The notes beneath the pieces were generated by a model. That model made no database searches. It worked only from the letters and a program-made list of their open reading frames with translations, and had not been told where the DNA came from. A stretch of 64,000 bases of DNA from Chitinimonas sp036961565 (GTDB lineage Bacteria; Pseudomonadota; Gammaproteobacteria; Burkholderiales; Chitinimonadaceae). Shown piece after piece: positions 1 through 8,220 of the stretch. A program made the translations under genes and the position numbers. Within the stretch, counting starts at the first letter, position 1. Every line of letters begins with the position of its first letter. The stretch is from assembly GCF_036961565.1 (NCBI RefSeq), contig NZ_JBAMDD010000002.1:310001-374000 (forward strand), written 5' to 3'.

Positions 1-2
1 CC

Positions 3-395
3 TTGCTGGTGGTGGACAGCACACCTGCCATACACACCTACCTGCTGCGCGATCTGCATCGCGAGGGCTACCATATCCTGAACGTGGACTGCCCGGCCGA
101 TGCCTTCAAGATACTGGCTATCAACCAGGTGGGCGTAGTGCTGGCCGACCAGCGCCAGCCCGGCATCAGCGGCGCCGATTTCCTGCGCCAGGTCAAAACC
201 CTGCATCCCGATACGGTACGTATCGCCATGAGCAGCTACACCGACGTGGACTCCATCCTGAAGGCCATCAATGAGGGCGCCATCTTCCGCTTCATCACCA
301 AACCCTGGCAGCCGCAGGAGCTGAAGGAGCAGCTACGTGAAGCCTTCAAACAGTATGAATTAAGGCGCTACGGTGAGGTTGCCCAGTTCGATTGA
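3..395 (+). CDS. Response regulator receiver domain, 5' end outside the window
   Basis: This is the C-terminal part of a phosphoacceptor receiver domain; the frame is open to the window edge, so the true start lies upstream. The conserved features are visible: an acidic pocket strand (LVVD), the phosphoacceptor aspartate in VVLADQRQPG (residue 49 of the visible part), the switch Ser/Thr in AMSSYTD and the lysine of FITKPW (residue 100). The motif spacing and the ending IFRFITKPWQ resemble receivers of RpfG-like or hybrid-kinase-associated regulators. No output domain follows: the protein stops shortly after the receiver fold, so any output domain would have to be N-terminal and unseen. An in-frame TAA at 417-419 follows the TGA stop. 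Confidence 0.85.
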   Translation: MLVVDSTPAIHTYLLRDLHREGYHILNVDCPADAFKILAINQVGVVLADQRQPGISGADFLRQVKTLHPDTVRIAMSSYTDVDSILKAINEGAIFRFITKPWQPQELKEQLREAFKQYELRRYGEVAQFD

Positions 396-418
396 GCACG
401 GCCAGGCCCGCCGGGCTA

Positions 419-635
419 AGAGCTTGTTCACGACCTTTTCGCCTCGGCGCTGGACCGGAAAAGGGTTAGGTACAAGGCGGGCGACGCAGGCAATAACCGG
501 TTATTACCAAGGAGTCCAACGCAGTACATGGCCCTTTTCCGGTCCAGCCCTTCGGGTTCCGGTTCGGGTTCCGGGCATTGTTCTCTATCCGGCACTGCCC
601 GGAACGCCGAGGCGAAAAGATCGTGAACAGGCTCT
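419..635. repeat. Palindromic MITE-like element, full copy
   Basis: The ends are 31-bp inverted repeats with two mismatches, 419-449 and 605-635, starting AGAGC(T/C)TGTTCACGA. A second inverted pair, CTGGACCGGAAAAGGG at 450-465 and its complement at 531-547, continues the palindrome inward. The core contains a perfect 14-bp palindrome, AATAACCGGTTATT, at 492-505. No coding frame of its own is evident. A single-arm relative sits at 8919-8966 and a 12-base tip at 61030-61041. The right end overlaps the stop codon of the alkyltransferase-like gene on the minus strand. The structure suggests a non-autonomous mobile element or REP-like repeat; no transposase is nearby. Confidence 0.75.
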
Positions 636-957
636 AACCGCCCCAGCCGAACCGCTTCAGGTCTATCCGGCCGTTTGCGGCAAAAGCAACGCCCTCGCCC
701 TGCAGCAGCACCCGCTGCAGGTCGTCCGAGCCGTCCAGCCCACGCGGGCTAACCCTGCCCTCGCCGTTCACCACCCGCCACCAGGGCAGGTCCATACCAT
801 CCGGCATCTGCTTGAGCGCCACTCCAACATGGCGGGCATGGCGTGGCAGGCCGGCACGCTTGGCCACCGCGCCATAGCTCATCACCCAGCCCTCGGGTAT
901 ACCGGCAATCACCGCATAGAAAGCCGCATGCTGCGGATTGTTTGCCATCCTGCCCAT
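634..957 (-). CDS. Alkyltransferase-like protein (MGMT fold, no active-site cysteine)
   Basis: The 107-residue protein matches the DNA-binding half of O6-alkylguanine-DNA alkyltransferases: a helical region with YGAVAKRAGLPRHARHVG, then the catalytic loop. Where MGMT has PCHR, this protein has PWWR (DLPWWRVVN), so it cannot accept an alkyl group. Family knowledge says such ATL proteins bind alkylated guanines and pass them to nucleotide excision repair. The start was placed at 957 because ATG overlaps the TGA of the upstream cupin gene (TGATG), which implies translational coupling; an internal ATG at 948 is an alternative. The stop TAG overlaps the tip of the palindromic repeat. Confidence 0.85.
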   Translation of the reverse strand: MGRMANNPQHAAFYAVIAGIPEGWVMSYGAVAKRAGLPRHARHVGVALKQMPDGMDLPWWRVVNGEGRVSPRGLDGSDDLQRVLLQGEGVAFAANGRIDLKRFGWGG

Positions 958-1286
958 CAATCCACAATAAACAACCTGGCCCCGACAGGCGTGCTGGAGC
1001 GGTGGGGCTCCGCACCATCGGCCACTTGGTAGCTCATCCCCGCACGTAGCAAAAACTGCCTGCCATCCTTCAGCTCGGTATGCAGGGCGCCCTCCAGGCA
1101 GAGCAGGAAATGCCCCTTCTCGCACCAATGGTCGGCCAGGTAGCCGGGGCTGTACTCCACCATGCGCACCCTTACCTCACCAAACTGCTGGGTACGCCAG
1201 GTAGCCACCCCAGTCACGCCAGGGTGTTCCGTCGCGGCAATCTGCGACCAATCCGTAGTGCAAAAAGGCAGGTTCGCAATCTGCAT
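957..1286 (-). CDS. DHCW-motif cupin fold protein
   Basis: A single-domain small beta-barrel protein of 109 residues. It carries the motif ADHWCEKGH, which names the DHCW cupin group, and the second cupin strand AGMSYQVADG. The ligand and reaction of this family are not established as far as I know. The start at 1286 follows GGAG at a good distance; a TTG two codons upstream is less likely. It is the first gene of a two-gene unit with the ATL protein, sharing a TGATG junction. Confidence 0.8.
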   Translation of the reverse strand: MQIANLPFCTTDWSQIAATEHPGVTGVATWRTQQFGEVRVRMVEYSPGYLADHWCEKGHFLLCLEGALHTELKDGRQFLLRAGMSYQVADGAEPHRSSTPVGARLFIVD

Positions 1287-1316
1287 GGTCAACTCCTTGG
1301 CGGTTCGGGGTACGGT

Positions 1317-3173
1317 CTACCTGCGTTCTATCTGGCTGACATCACGCACCGCACCGGTATCGGCACTGGTCGTCATGGCGGCATAGGCCCGCAGTGCCGC
1401 ACTGACCAGGCGGTCACGGTTCACCGGCTTCCAGGCCTGTGCCCCGCGTGCCTCCATCGCCACCCGGCGCCGCGCCAGCTCCTCGTCGGTCACCGCCAGG
1501 TGGATGCGCCGATTGGGAATATCGATCTCTATGGTGTCGCCTTCTTCTGCAAGGCCTATCACCCCACCCTCGGCCGCCTCTGGCGACACATGGCCTATGC
1601 TCAGGCCCGATGTTCCCCCCGAAAAACGACCATCGGTCAGCAGCGCACAGTCCTTGCCCAGCCCCTTGGATTTCAGGTAACTGGTAGGGTAGAGCATCTC
1701 CTGCATGCCGGGGCCGCCCTTGGGGCCTTCGTAGCGTATCAGCACCAGGTCGCCCGCCACGATGCTATCGGCCAGGATGGCCGCCACGGCGGCATCCTGG
1801 CTCTCGAAAATACGCACCCTGCCGGTGAACTTGAGGATGCTGTCGTCCACCCCTGCCGTCTTCACAATACAGCCGCGCTCGGCGATATTGCCGTACAGCA
1901 CGGCCAGGCCACCATCCTGCGAATAAGCATGCTGGCGCGAGCGTATGCAGCCACCCTCGCGGTCCAGATCCAGCTCCGGGTAGCGCATCGATTGCGAGAA
2001 GGCGATGGTGGTCGGCACGCCGCCCGGTGCTGCGCGGTAGAAGCGGTGCACATCAGAATCGGCAGGCTGCCGCATCACGTCCCAGGCTTCCAGCGCAGCT
2101 GCCATGGTGGGCGCATACACGGTGGGCACCTCGCGGTTGATCAGGCCGGCCCGATCCAGCTCGGCCAGGATGGCCACCACGCCACCGGCACGGTGTACGT
2201 CTTCCATATGGTATTTCTGGGTAGCCGGTGCCACCTTGGCCAGACAGGGCACCCGGCGCGAAATCCGGTCTATGTCGGCCATCTTGAAGTCCACCCCCGC
2301 CTCGCTGGCGGCAGCCAGCAGATGCAGCACGGTATTGGTGGAGCCGCCCATGGCCACATCCAGGCTCATGGCATTCTCGAAGGCCGCGTAGGTGGCAATA
2401 CTGCGCGGCAGCACGCTGGCGTCGTCGCCTGCGTAGTAGCGCTTGGCCAGTTCCACAATCAGCCGGCCGGCCTTGAGAAACAGCTCCTTGCGATCGGCGT
2501 GGGTCGCCAGGGTGGAGCCGTTGCCAGGCAAGGACAAACCCAGCGCCTCGGTCAGGCAGTTCATGGAGTTGGCGGTAAACATGCCGGAACACGAGCCACA
2601 GGTTGGGCAGGCACTACGTTCCACCGCATCGACCTGCTCATCGCTGACCTGGTCATTGGCGGCTTCCACCATGGCGTCCACCAGATCCAGCTTGCGTTCG
2701 CTGCCACGCCAGTTGACCTTGCCGGCCTCCATCGGCCCGCCCGAGACGAACACCACCGGAATATTCAGGCGCAAGGCCGCCATCAGCATGCCGGGCGTGA
2801 TCTTGTCGCAGTTGGAGATGCACACCAGCGCGTCGGCACAATGGGCATTGACCATGTACTCCACCGAATCGGCAATCAGTTCGCGGCTGGGCAGTGAATA
2901 CAGCATGCCGCCATGGCCCATGGCGATGCCGTCATCCACGGCAATGGTGTTGAACTCCTTGGCTACCCCACCTGCCCTCTCTATCTCGCGGGCCACCAAC
3001 TGTCCCAGGTTCTGCAGGTGTACATGGCCGGGCACAAATTGGGTAAAGCTGTTGGCAATGGCAATGATGGGCTTGTCGAAATCGCCATCCTTCATGCCGG
3101 TGGCTCGCCACAGGGCGCGCGCGCCGGCCATGTTGCGGCCGTGGGTGGTGGTACGGGAACGATAAGTGGGCAT
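1317..3173 (-). CDS. ilvD: Dihydroxy-acid dehydratase
   Basis: Catalyses dehydration of 2,3-dihydroxy acids to 2-keto acids, the third common step of valine and isoleucine synthesis, and feeds leucine and pantothenate synthesis. The 618-residue length is that of the long bacterial form. Visible signatures are the N-terminal RSRTTTHGRNMAGARALWRA, iron-sulfur cysteines in SNCDKITPG and CPTCGSCSGMF, and the C-terminal DGRFSGGTSGLSIGHVSPEA segment. ATG at 3173 is preceded by AAGGA at 9 bases. It is monocistronic here, transcribed away from lgt, with a leader of about 160 bases if the TACAAT box at 3339-3344 is used. Confidence 0.97.
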   Translation of the reverse strand: MPTYRSRTTTHGRNMAGARALWRATGMKDGDFDKPIIAIANSFTQFVPGHVHLQNLGQLVAREIERAGGVAKEFNTIAVDDGIAMGHGGMLYSLPSRELIADSVEYMVNAHCADALVCISNCDKITPGMLMAALRLNIPVVFVSGGPMEAGKVNWRGSERKLDLVDAMVEAANDQVSDEQVDAVERSACPTCGSCSGMFTANSMNCLTEALGLSLPGNGSTLATHADRKELFLKAGRLIVELAKRYYAGDDASVLPRSIATYAAFENAMSLDVAMGGSTNTVLHLLAAASEAGVDFKMADIDRISRRVPCLAKVAPATQKYHMEDVHRAGGVVAILAELDRAGLINREVPTVYAPTMAAALEAWDVMRQPADSDVHRFYRAAPGGVPTTIAFSQSMRYPELDLDREGGCIRSRQHAYSQDGGLAVLYGNIAERGCIVKTAGVDDSILKFTGRVRIFESQDAAVAAILADSIVAGDLVLIRYEGPKGGPGMQEMLYPTSYLKSKGLGKDCALLTDGRFSGGTSGLSIGHVSPEAAEGGVIGLAEEGDTIEIDIPNRRIHLAVTDEELARRRVAMEARGAQAWKPVNRDRLVSAALRAYAAMTTSADTGAVRDVSQIERR

Positions 3174-3647
3174 GCTGCTAAATCCTTGGCACGGTCAGGC
3201 GCGCCTCATCAATGGGAACGGATCGACAGCCCGGTGGTACGGGTGGAAACGGGGGCGCGGGGAAGCGGGTGGTGGGCCTGCGGGGCGCGACCCAGCGCCG
3301 GCGATGGCGGGCGCTACGTTTCGGGTCTCAGGCGGACGATTGTAGCCTGAAAGAGAGGCAAAAGGGGTGCTTGCAACAGCCTGAACCACCCATCAGAGCA
3401 GGCTGCCTGCGAACCACCAAGGCACAGCATCCAACTGATTTACAAGCAGAAGCCCTGAGCGCACGCGGCAACACCGTAGCGCCACACCCGCTGCGGCCGA
3501 CAGCGCCAGTGCTCGGACCAGGCCTCGCGGTGGCGATCAATGCCAAGCCACGGGATGCATACCGTGGCAGGGAACCAAGCGGGCTGGCAAGTATCATGCA
3601 GACATGCCGGCTATAATGCCGGCCTTTCCCGCATAACTGAGCGCACC
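3174..3647. other. Divergent ilvD-lgt intergenic region
   Basis: No convincing gene was found in these 474 bases. On the minus strand a TACAAT -10-like box (3344 to 3339) could start ilvD transcription without an obvious -35. On the plus strand TATAAT lies at 3612-3617, 30 bases before lgt. The long stretch between them has no recognised repeat or RNA. Confidence 0.5.
3612..3617 (+). promoter_or_regulatory. Putative -10 box for lgt
   Basis: A perfect TATAAT embedded in GCCGGCTATAATGCCGGC, itself an imperfect palindrome, 30 bases upstream of the lgt ATG. No good -35 hexamer lies 17 bases upstream; TGGCAA at 3585-3590 is spaced 21 bases. Confidence 0.5.
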
Positions 3648-4496
3648 ATGCTGACTCATCCGCAAATCGACGCGGTCGCCATTCATCTCGGCCCCCTTTC
3701 CATACGCTGGTACGGGCTTATGTACCTGGTTGGTTTTGTGTTCTTCCTGTGGCTGGGGCACCGCCGCATCAAGCGCAATCCGCAAAGCGGCTGGACCACC
3801 ACACAGCTGGACGACCTGCTGTTCTACGGTGTACTGGGCGTGATACTGGGTGGTCGGCTTGGTTACGTGCTGTTCTACAAGCCCGCCTTCTACCTTGCCA
3901 ACCCACTCGATGTGCTGAAGATATGGGAGGGCGGCATGGCCTTCCATGGCGGCTTCCTGGGCGTGCTGGTCGCCATGTGGCTGTTCGGCCGCAAGACCGG
4001 CCGCAGCTTCTTTGAGGTAACCGATTTCATCGCCCCGCTGGTGCCGCTGGGCCTGGCCGCAGGCCGCCTGGGCAATTTCATCAATGGCGAGCTGTGGGGC
4101 CGCGTCACCAGCCCCGATGCGCCCTGGGCCATGCTGTTCCCCAGCGCCCAGCAGGCCGATCTCAAGGCGGCCCAGTTCAACCCGGCCTACAACGCCATGC
4201 TGCAGGCCTACGGTGCGCTACCCCGCCACGCCTCCCAGCTTTACCAGTTTGTACTGGAAGGCTTGCTGCTGTTCGTCGTGTTGTGGGTCTTCTCCGGCAA
4301 GCCACGCCGTACTGGCCAGGTGTCGGCGGTCTTCCTGCTGGGCTACGGTCTCTGCCGCTTTATTGCCGAGTTCGCCCGTGAGCCCGATGACTTCCTCGGC
4401 ATCCTCACCTTCGGTTTCAGCATGGGCCAGTGGCTCAGCCTGCCCATGATATTGGCCGGCGCAGCCCTGTGGTACACCAGCAGCAAGCAACGCTGA
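3648..4496 (+). CDS. lgt: Prolipoprotein diacylglyceryl transferase
   Basis: Transfers diacylglycerol from phosphatidylglycerol to the lipobox cysteine of prelipoproteins in the inner membrane. The 282-residue protein has about seven membrane segments. Family signatures are present: YGLMYLVGF near the N terminus, GGMAFHGGFLG with the essential histidine, and GRLGNFINGELWGR, the Lgt signature around the conserved arginine. The start MLTHPQIDAVAI is the usual Lgt beginning; an upstream in-frame extension lacks homology-like sequence. The TGA stop overlaps the ATG of the coq7-like gene. Confidence 0.96.
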   Translation: MLTHPQIDAVAIHLGPLSIRWYGLMYLVGFVFFLWLGHRRIKRNPQSGWTTTQLDDLLFYGVLGVILGGRLGYVLFYKPAFYLANPLDVLKIWEGGMAFHGGFLGVLVAMWLFGRKTGRSFFEVTDFIAPLVPLGLAAGRLGNFINGELWGRVTSPDAPWAMLFPSAQQADLKAAQFNPAYNAMLQAYGALPRHASQLYQFVLEGLLLFVVLWVFSGKPRRTGQVSAVFLLGYGLCRFIAEFAREPDDFLGILTFGFSMGQWLSLPMILAGAALWYTSSKQR

Positions 4497-5014
4497 TGCA
4501 CCTTACGCTGGGTGACCGCATACTCAAGGTCAACCACGCTGGTGAGCACGGTGCAGTCCATATCTATGCGGGCCAGCTTTTGCTGGCCCGTTTTACTGCG
4601 CCGGCAGCCTGTGCCGGACTGGCAGGCAAGCAGGCACACGAAACCCGGCACCGCGCCATTTTTGCGGCTGAACTGACCAGGCGCGCAGTGCCTCGCTGCC
4701 GCAGTTACTGGCTATGCGCGATGGGTGGTTACTTCCTGGGCATCTGCACCGGCCTGCTGGGCGCGCAGGCTATTGCCGCCACCACGGTAGCCGTGGAGCG
4801 GGTCGTGCTGGTGCATCTGCAACAGCAGCTACAGACTCTGCAAGGGCAGGATAGCGCGGCCACCGTGTCCATAGAATCGATCCTGGCCGAGGAACAAGCC
4901 CATCACGATGATGCGGCAGCCCAACTCAAGCCAGATCAGCTCTGGCCCCGTCTGCTGGACCCCTTGGTCGCTGGTGCGACCTCGGCCGTCATCTGGCTGG
5001 GCATGCGCTTTTAA
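4496..5014 (+). CDS. coq7: Short Coq7-type demethoxyubiquinone hydroxylase
   Basis: Likely hydroxylates the demethoxyubiquinone ring in ubiquinone synthesis, as a peripheral membrane diiron enzyme. The ferritin-like four-helix bundle begins GDRILKVNHAGEHGAVHIYA. All six diiron ligands expected for the family can be placed: E17, E49 and H52 (ETRH), E101 (VERVV), E133 and H136 (EQAH). At 172 residues it is shorter than the roughly 200-residue form common in betaproteobacteria; the missing part is N-terminal. The ATG overlaps the lgt stop, so translation is probably coupled. A diverged paralogue is the alternative; the complete ligand set argues for activity. Confidence 0.85.
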   Translation: MHLTLGDRILKVNHAGEHGAVHIYAGQLLLARFTAPAACAGLAGKQAHETRHRAIFAAELTRRAVPRCRSYWLCAMGGYFLGICTGLLGAQAIAATTVAVERVVLVHLQQQLQTLQGQDSAATVSIESILAEEQAHHDDAAAQLKPDQLWPRLLDPLVAGATSAVIWLGMRF

Positions 5015-5031
5015 ACACCAGGGAAGATTGA

Positions 5032-5460
5032 ATGGATATCCAATTGTGCGACCACTGCGACCAGCTCAGCACTGCCGAGCTGGAGGCCCTGTTTGCCGCC
5101 GCCGGCCTGGGTGGGCGCAAGGGTGACAAGATACGGCGGGCATTTCTCAACAGCCAGCTGGTTAGCCTGGCCTATGCGGGCGGGCATCTGGTGGGCGCCA
5201 GCCGCGCCCTCACCGACGGCGAATACCACGGTTTTATCTATGATGTCGCCGTTCATCCCGACTTCCAGGGCCAGGGTCTGGGCCGGCGGTTGATGCAATC
5301 GCTACTCGACCGCCTACCGGTGTACCGTGTCATGCTGATTGCCGACCAGGACGTGCAGGGCTTCTATCGCACCCTGGGCTTCGACAAGCACGGCGATGCC
5401 ATGGCCCGGTTTGACAGGCACCGCTTGTACGACCTCAGCACCACCGAAAACCAGGCGTGA
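5032..5460 (+). CDS. GNAT family N-acetyltransferase
   Basis: A 142-residue single GNAT domain. The acetyl-CoA pyrophosphate loop is clear in VAVHPDFQGQGLGRRLMQ (Q-G-x-G pattern), followed by the terminal strand and helix with FYRTLGF. Its substrate cannot be told from sequence. It follows coq7 by 17 bases on the same strand, so it may be the last gene of an lgt-coq7 transcript. A hairpin separates it from the convergent chemotaxis receptor. Confidence 0.9.
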   Translation: MDIQLCDHCDQLSTAELEALFAAAGLGGRKGDKIRRAFLNSQLVSLAYAGGHLVGASRALTDGEYHGFIYDVAVHPDFQGQGLGRRLMQSLLDRLPVYRVMLIADQDVQGFYRTLGFDKHGDAMARFDRHRLYDLSTTENQA

Positions 5461-5479
5461 GCCGGTAGGCGATACCGGC
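5461..5479. terminator. Hairpin between convergent genes
   Basis: GCCGGTA pairs with TACCGGC around a GGCGA loop, directly after the acetyltransferase stop. There is no U-tract on either strand, so it is a weak intrinsic terminator candidate at best. Confidence 0.4.
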
Positions 5480-5503
5480 GGCGCGATTCGGTACCCTCCA
5501 GGT

Positions 5504-7120
5504 TTACAGGCGGAAGTGCGCCACACTGGCCTGCAGTGCCTGCGCCACCTCGGCCAGCCGGCCCGCCGCAGCGGCACCCTGCTCGGCCTCGTCCGTGGTG
5601 CTGGCCGCCATCTGTACGATGCGCTCCACGTTCTGGGCAATTTCCTGGCTGGCCGACGATTGCTCCTTCAGCGCCAGCGATATCTCGTTGGTCACCCCTA
5701 CCAATTCGTGGCTGCCCGCCTGTATGGCCCGCATGGCGGCATCGGCGCTGCGCGCACCGCTTACGCCCACCGCCACCTGGCCTACGGCCGCCTCCATATC
5801 GCGTACGGCTTCGCCGGCCGATGCCTGGGTGGCCGCTATCATGCCGCCGATCTCGGCGGTGGCCTGGCTGGTGCGTTCGGCCAGCTTGCGCACCTCGTCT
5901 GCCACCACGGCAAAGCCCCGTCCGGTATCGCCGGCGCGGGCAGCCTCGATGGCAGCATTCAGCGCCAGCAGATTGGTCTGGTCGGCAATATCGCGTATCA
6001 CGGCAACGATAGAGGATATCCGCTCGGTTTCGGCACCCAAGGCATTGATGGTGCCGGCAGACTGCGCAATCGATTTCGCCACCCGGTCTATCTCGGCACC
6101 CACTTTTTGTATGGTGACGCTCCCCGTCTCCGCTCCCTGGCCTGCCTGCTCGGTCAGGCTGTGGGCCACACGGGCGTTATCGGCCAGATGATTGACACTG
6201 ACGCTCAACTGCTCGATAGCTGCCGCCATGGCAGCCGCCGAATCGCTTTGCTGGCGGGCGCTGCCAGAGATACGCCGGGTGCCCCCGCTCACCTGGCTGG
6301 CCTCGCTGCTGACCTGCTCGGCCAGGGCGCGCAACGCCTGCACATTCCCGGCCAGGCCTTGCCGCATGGCTTCGACGCTGGCCAGCAGGCTGTCGCTGTC
6401 ACCGGCACGCACAGACACTGCCTGGGCCAGGTCTCCCGCTGCCAGCCGTCGCATCACCGACCGGGCCACATCTGGCTCGCCGCCTATCTGGCGCATGACC
6501 GAGCGCACCAGCCAGCCCCCCAGCAGCACCGCCAGCACCAGAGCACCCAGGGCCACCCCAACCACCACGCCTATGATGCGCTGGCTGGCCGCTGCGGCCT
6601 CGGCCTTGGCGGCCTGAACCTGCCCATGTGTCGCCTTGAGCCAGTCCTCCAGCAAGGCCTGCATGGGCTCCCATGCCAGCATGCTCTCGAACTGGATGAT
6701 CTTGTCGCGGGCGGCATCGAGATCGCCCCCCAGCACCAGCTCACGCGCCTCGAACTGGTATTGCTGCTGCAGCTTGCGTAGCTCGGCAAAGCGCGCCAGA
6801 CGCTTCAGGTCATCGGCATCGCCCGCCAGCAAGGTGTTGGCCGAAGCCACCACGGCGGCTATCCGCTCGGGCGCCGCGTTCAGTTCGGCCAGGGCCTGCT
6901 CGTTGGTGGGGTCGGCATACAGGCTACGCAAGGACACACTGCTGCCCTGCGCCAGCACATACAGCCGCGTCAGGGTTTGCAGCTCGGCCTGGTCACGTTC
7001 CACAAAGCGGACCAGACCCGCCTGGTTGTTCTGGAAGCCCACCACGGCGATCACGCCGATCACCACCAGCAGACTGCAAACCGCGCCGATGACGGCGCTC
7101 ATGCGATACGATAACTTCAT
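5504..7120 (-). CDS. Methyl-accepting chemotaxis protein
   Basis: A 538-residue transmembrane chemoreceptor. After an N-terminal membrane segment (about residues 8-30) comes a periplasmic helical region of about 160 residues that looks like a four-helix-bundle ligand domain. A second membrane segment (GVVVGVALGALVLAVLLGGW) leads into HAMP (GGEPDVARSVMRRLAAGDL) and a long coiled-coil signalling domain. The signalling tip is NAAIEAARAGDTGRGFAVVA followed by DEVRKLAERT. Start at 7120 was chosen for MKLSYRM and AGGGGT upstream; longer forms would precede the membrane anchor with unlikely sequence. No che genes are adjacent, so the ligand is unknown. Confidence 0.95.
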   Translation of the reverse strand: MKLSYRMSAVIGAVCSLLVVIGVIAVVGFQNNQAGLVRFVERDQAELQTLTRLYVLAQGSSVSLRSLYADPTNEQALAELNAAPERIAAVVASANTLLAGDADDLKRLARFAELRKLQQQYQFEARELVLGGDLDAARDKIIQFESMLAWEPMQALLEDWLKATHGQVQAAKAEAAAASQRIIGVVVGVALGALVLAVLLGGWLVRSVMRQIGGEPDVARSVMRRLAAGDLAQAVSVRAGDSDSLLASVEAMRQGLAGNVQALRALAEQVSSEASQVSGGTRRISGSARQQSDSAAAMAAAIEQLSVSVNHLADNARVAHSLTEQAGQGAETGSVTIQKVGAEIDRVAKSIAQSAGTINALGAETERISSIVAVIRDIADQTNLLALNAAIEAARAGDTGRGFAVVADEVRKLAERTSQATAEIGGMIAATQASAGEAVRDMEAAVGQVAVGVSGARSADAAMRAIQAGSHELVGVTNEISLALKEQSSASQEIAQNVERIVQMAASTTDEAEQGAAAAGRLAEVAQALQASVAHFRL

Positions 7121-7269
7121 CAGTACTACCCCTGTCGTCTGGCGGTAACCCAAACCTGGCTTTGCGACGGACGTGAAACCCCGACCATGGTGCCGGGCGC
7201 GGGTCGCAGTATCAGTGGATTCGCCGCGCATAAACATAAGGGTTTTCTGCTATTCATTGATTTGACAAT

Positions 7270-7293
7270 GAAAAAGCCCGCAAACGCGGGCTT
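7270..7293 (-). terminator. Rho-independent terminator after the 7.4-8.0 kb gene
   Basis: On the minus strand AAGCCCGC and GCGGGCTT form an 8-bp stem with a GTTT loop, followed by a run of T (the A-run at 7271-7275). It lies 65 bases beyond the stop of the gene at 7359-8048. Confidence 0.8.
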
Positions 7294-7358
7294 ATCCAGT
7301 GCCAACAATCGGACCCAGCCAAACCATGCAGGGTACGTTGAACCTTCACCCCGCGCTG

Positions 7359-8048
7359 CTAAAGGCGAGACTGTATGGCTTGATTGAGGTTACCGCGCCG
7401 GCCCCGCATCCGTGCCAGTTCGTCTACCCGCTGGTTGCGCCCGGCGAATATAGGCTCAAACGCCTGTATGCGCCGGCGCATGTCCAGCTGCCCTGCCGTA
7501 ATGGTCAACGGCCGGGCCTCGGTGAAACGCGACATGCCCATAGGCCCGATATTCTGGTTGTGCTGGCGGTATTGCTGGTAGTCGGAACCATGCAAAGCGT
7601 AGTCAGTAAGGGCCCTGAGCCTTCCGCCGTTAACCGAGGTAACACCAGAGTGCGCTTCCATCTGCACCCAGCTATGCCCCTGCGGCGTGGTGCCATGCAG
7701 AATGGTGCCGAAATTCTGGTTGTTGAACGGCATCTGCAGCTCGGTCTGCGCCGCATTGTGGTTGGGATAATGCGAACTGGGCAGACTGGTCCAATCACGC
7801 GGACGACGTGAGCCAGTCCAGCCACTATTTGCCTCTGCCTGCTGCAGCGAGTGATTCAGCGCGCCATTATCCTGTACCACCATATGGCCGCCATGCAATA
7901 CGTCTTCATTACGCATCATGGGGTTGCTATGGCGGCGGGAGCCAAAGGCGAACAGGCTGCGCACCTGCTGCAGGCTGTTCCATTGCGCTTGAGAGAAATC
8001 GTTCTGGTGGGCATTCAGCGACTGGGTAATCTCTCGTGGCGTGGGCAT
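7359..8048 (-). CDS. Unrecognised soluble protein
   Basis: I do not recognise this 229-residue protein. It is rich in Asn, Gln, His and Arg, has no signal peptide or membrane segment, and begins MPTPREITQSLNAHQNDFSQ. A central region with ILHGTTPQGHSWVQMEAHSG and NIGPMGMSRFTEARPL looks like a compact enzyme-like fold and carries several histidines. Start 8048 has AGGAG upstream; a longer start at 8075 is possible. It has its own terminator at 7270-7293 and no functional partner nearby. A secreted effector or toxin-like function is conceivable but unsupported. Confidence 0.6.
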   Translation of the reverse strand: MPTPREITQSLNAHQNDFSQAQWNSLQQVRSLFAFGSRRHSNPMMRNEDVLHGGHMVVQDNGALNHSLQQAEANSGWTGSRRPRDWTSLPSSHYPNHNAAQTELQMPFNNQNFGTILHGTTPQGHSWVQMEAHSGVTSVNGGRLRALTDYALHGSDYQQYRQHNQNIGPMGMSRFTEARPLTITAGQLDMRRRIQAFEPIFAGRNQRVDELARMRGRRGNLNQAIQSRL

Positions 8049-8220
8049 GGCCTTTTCTCTCCTGGCTGACGGCATGCACTGCGCGCGAACACCAACGCTG
8101 CAGGCAAGATTGATTGTCAGCTCGGTATAGCCAAATCCGCCAAAAACGCCAATGCGCTCTCGCGCCGGCAAGCAGCCCGCTGCGGCGAACTTGCCCCATG
8201 CTCTGGCAAACTAGCCAGTG

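Noticed and set aside
373..1032. Plus-strand frame through the repeat and the ATL gene
   Set aside because: It runs through the palindrome and antisense to two well-supported genes, and its sequence shows no domain.
3540..3647. N-terminal extension of lgt from an upstream ATG
   Set aside because: The extra 36 residues are not Lgt-like and lie upstream of the TATAAT box; MLTHPQIDAVAI at 3648 is the normal start.
7121..7358. Possible small gene between the chemoreceptor and the next gene
   Set aside because: Only a terminator and short overlapping frames were seen; no start signal or protein-like sequence.
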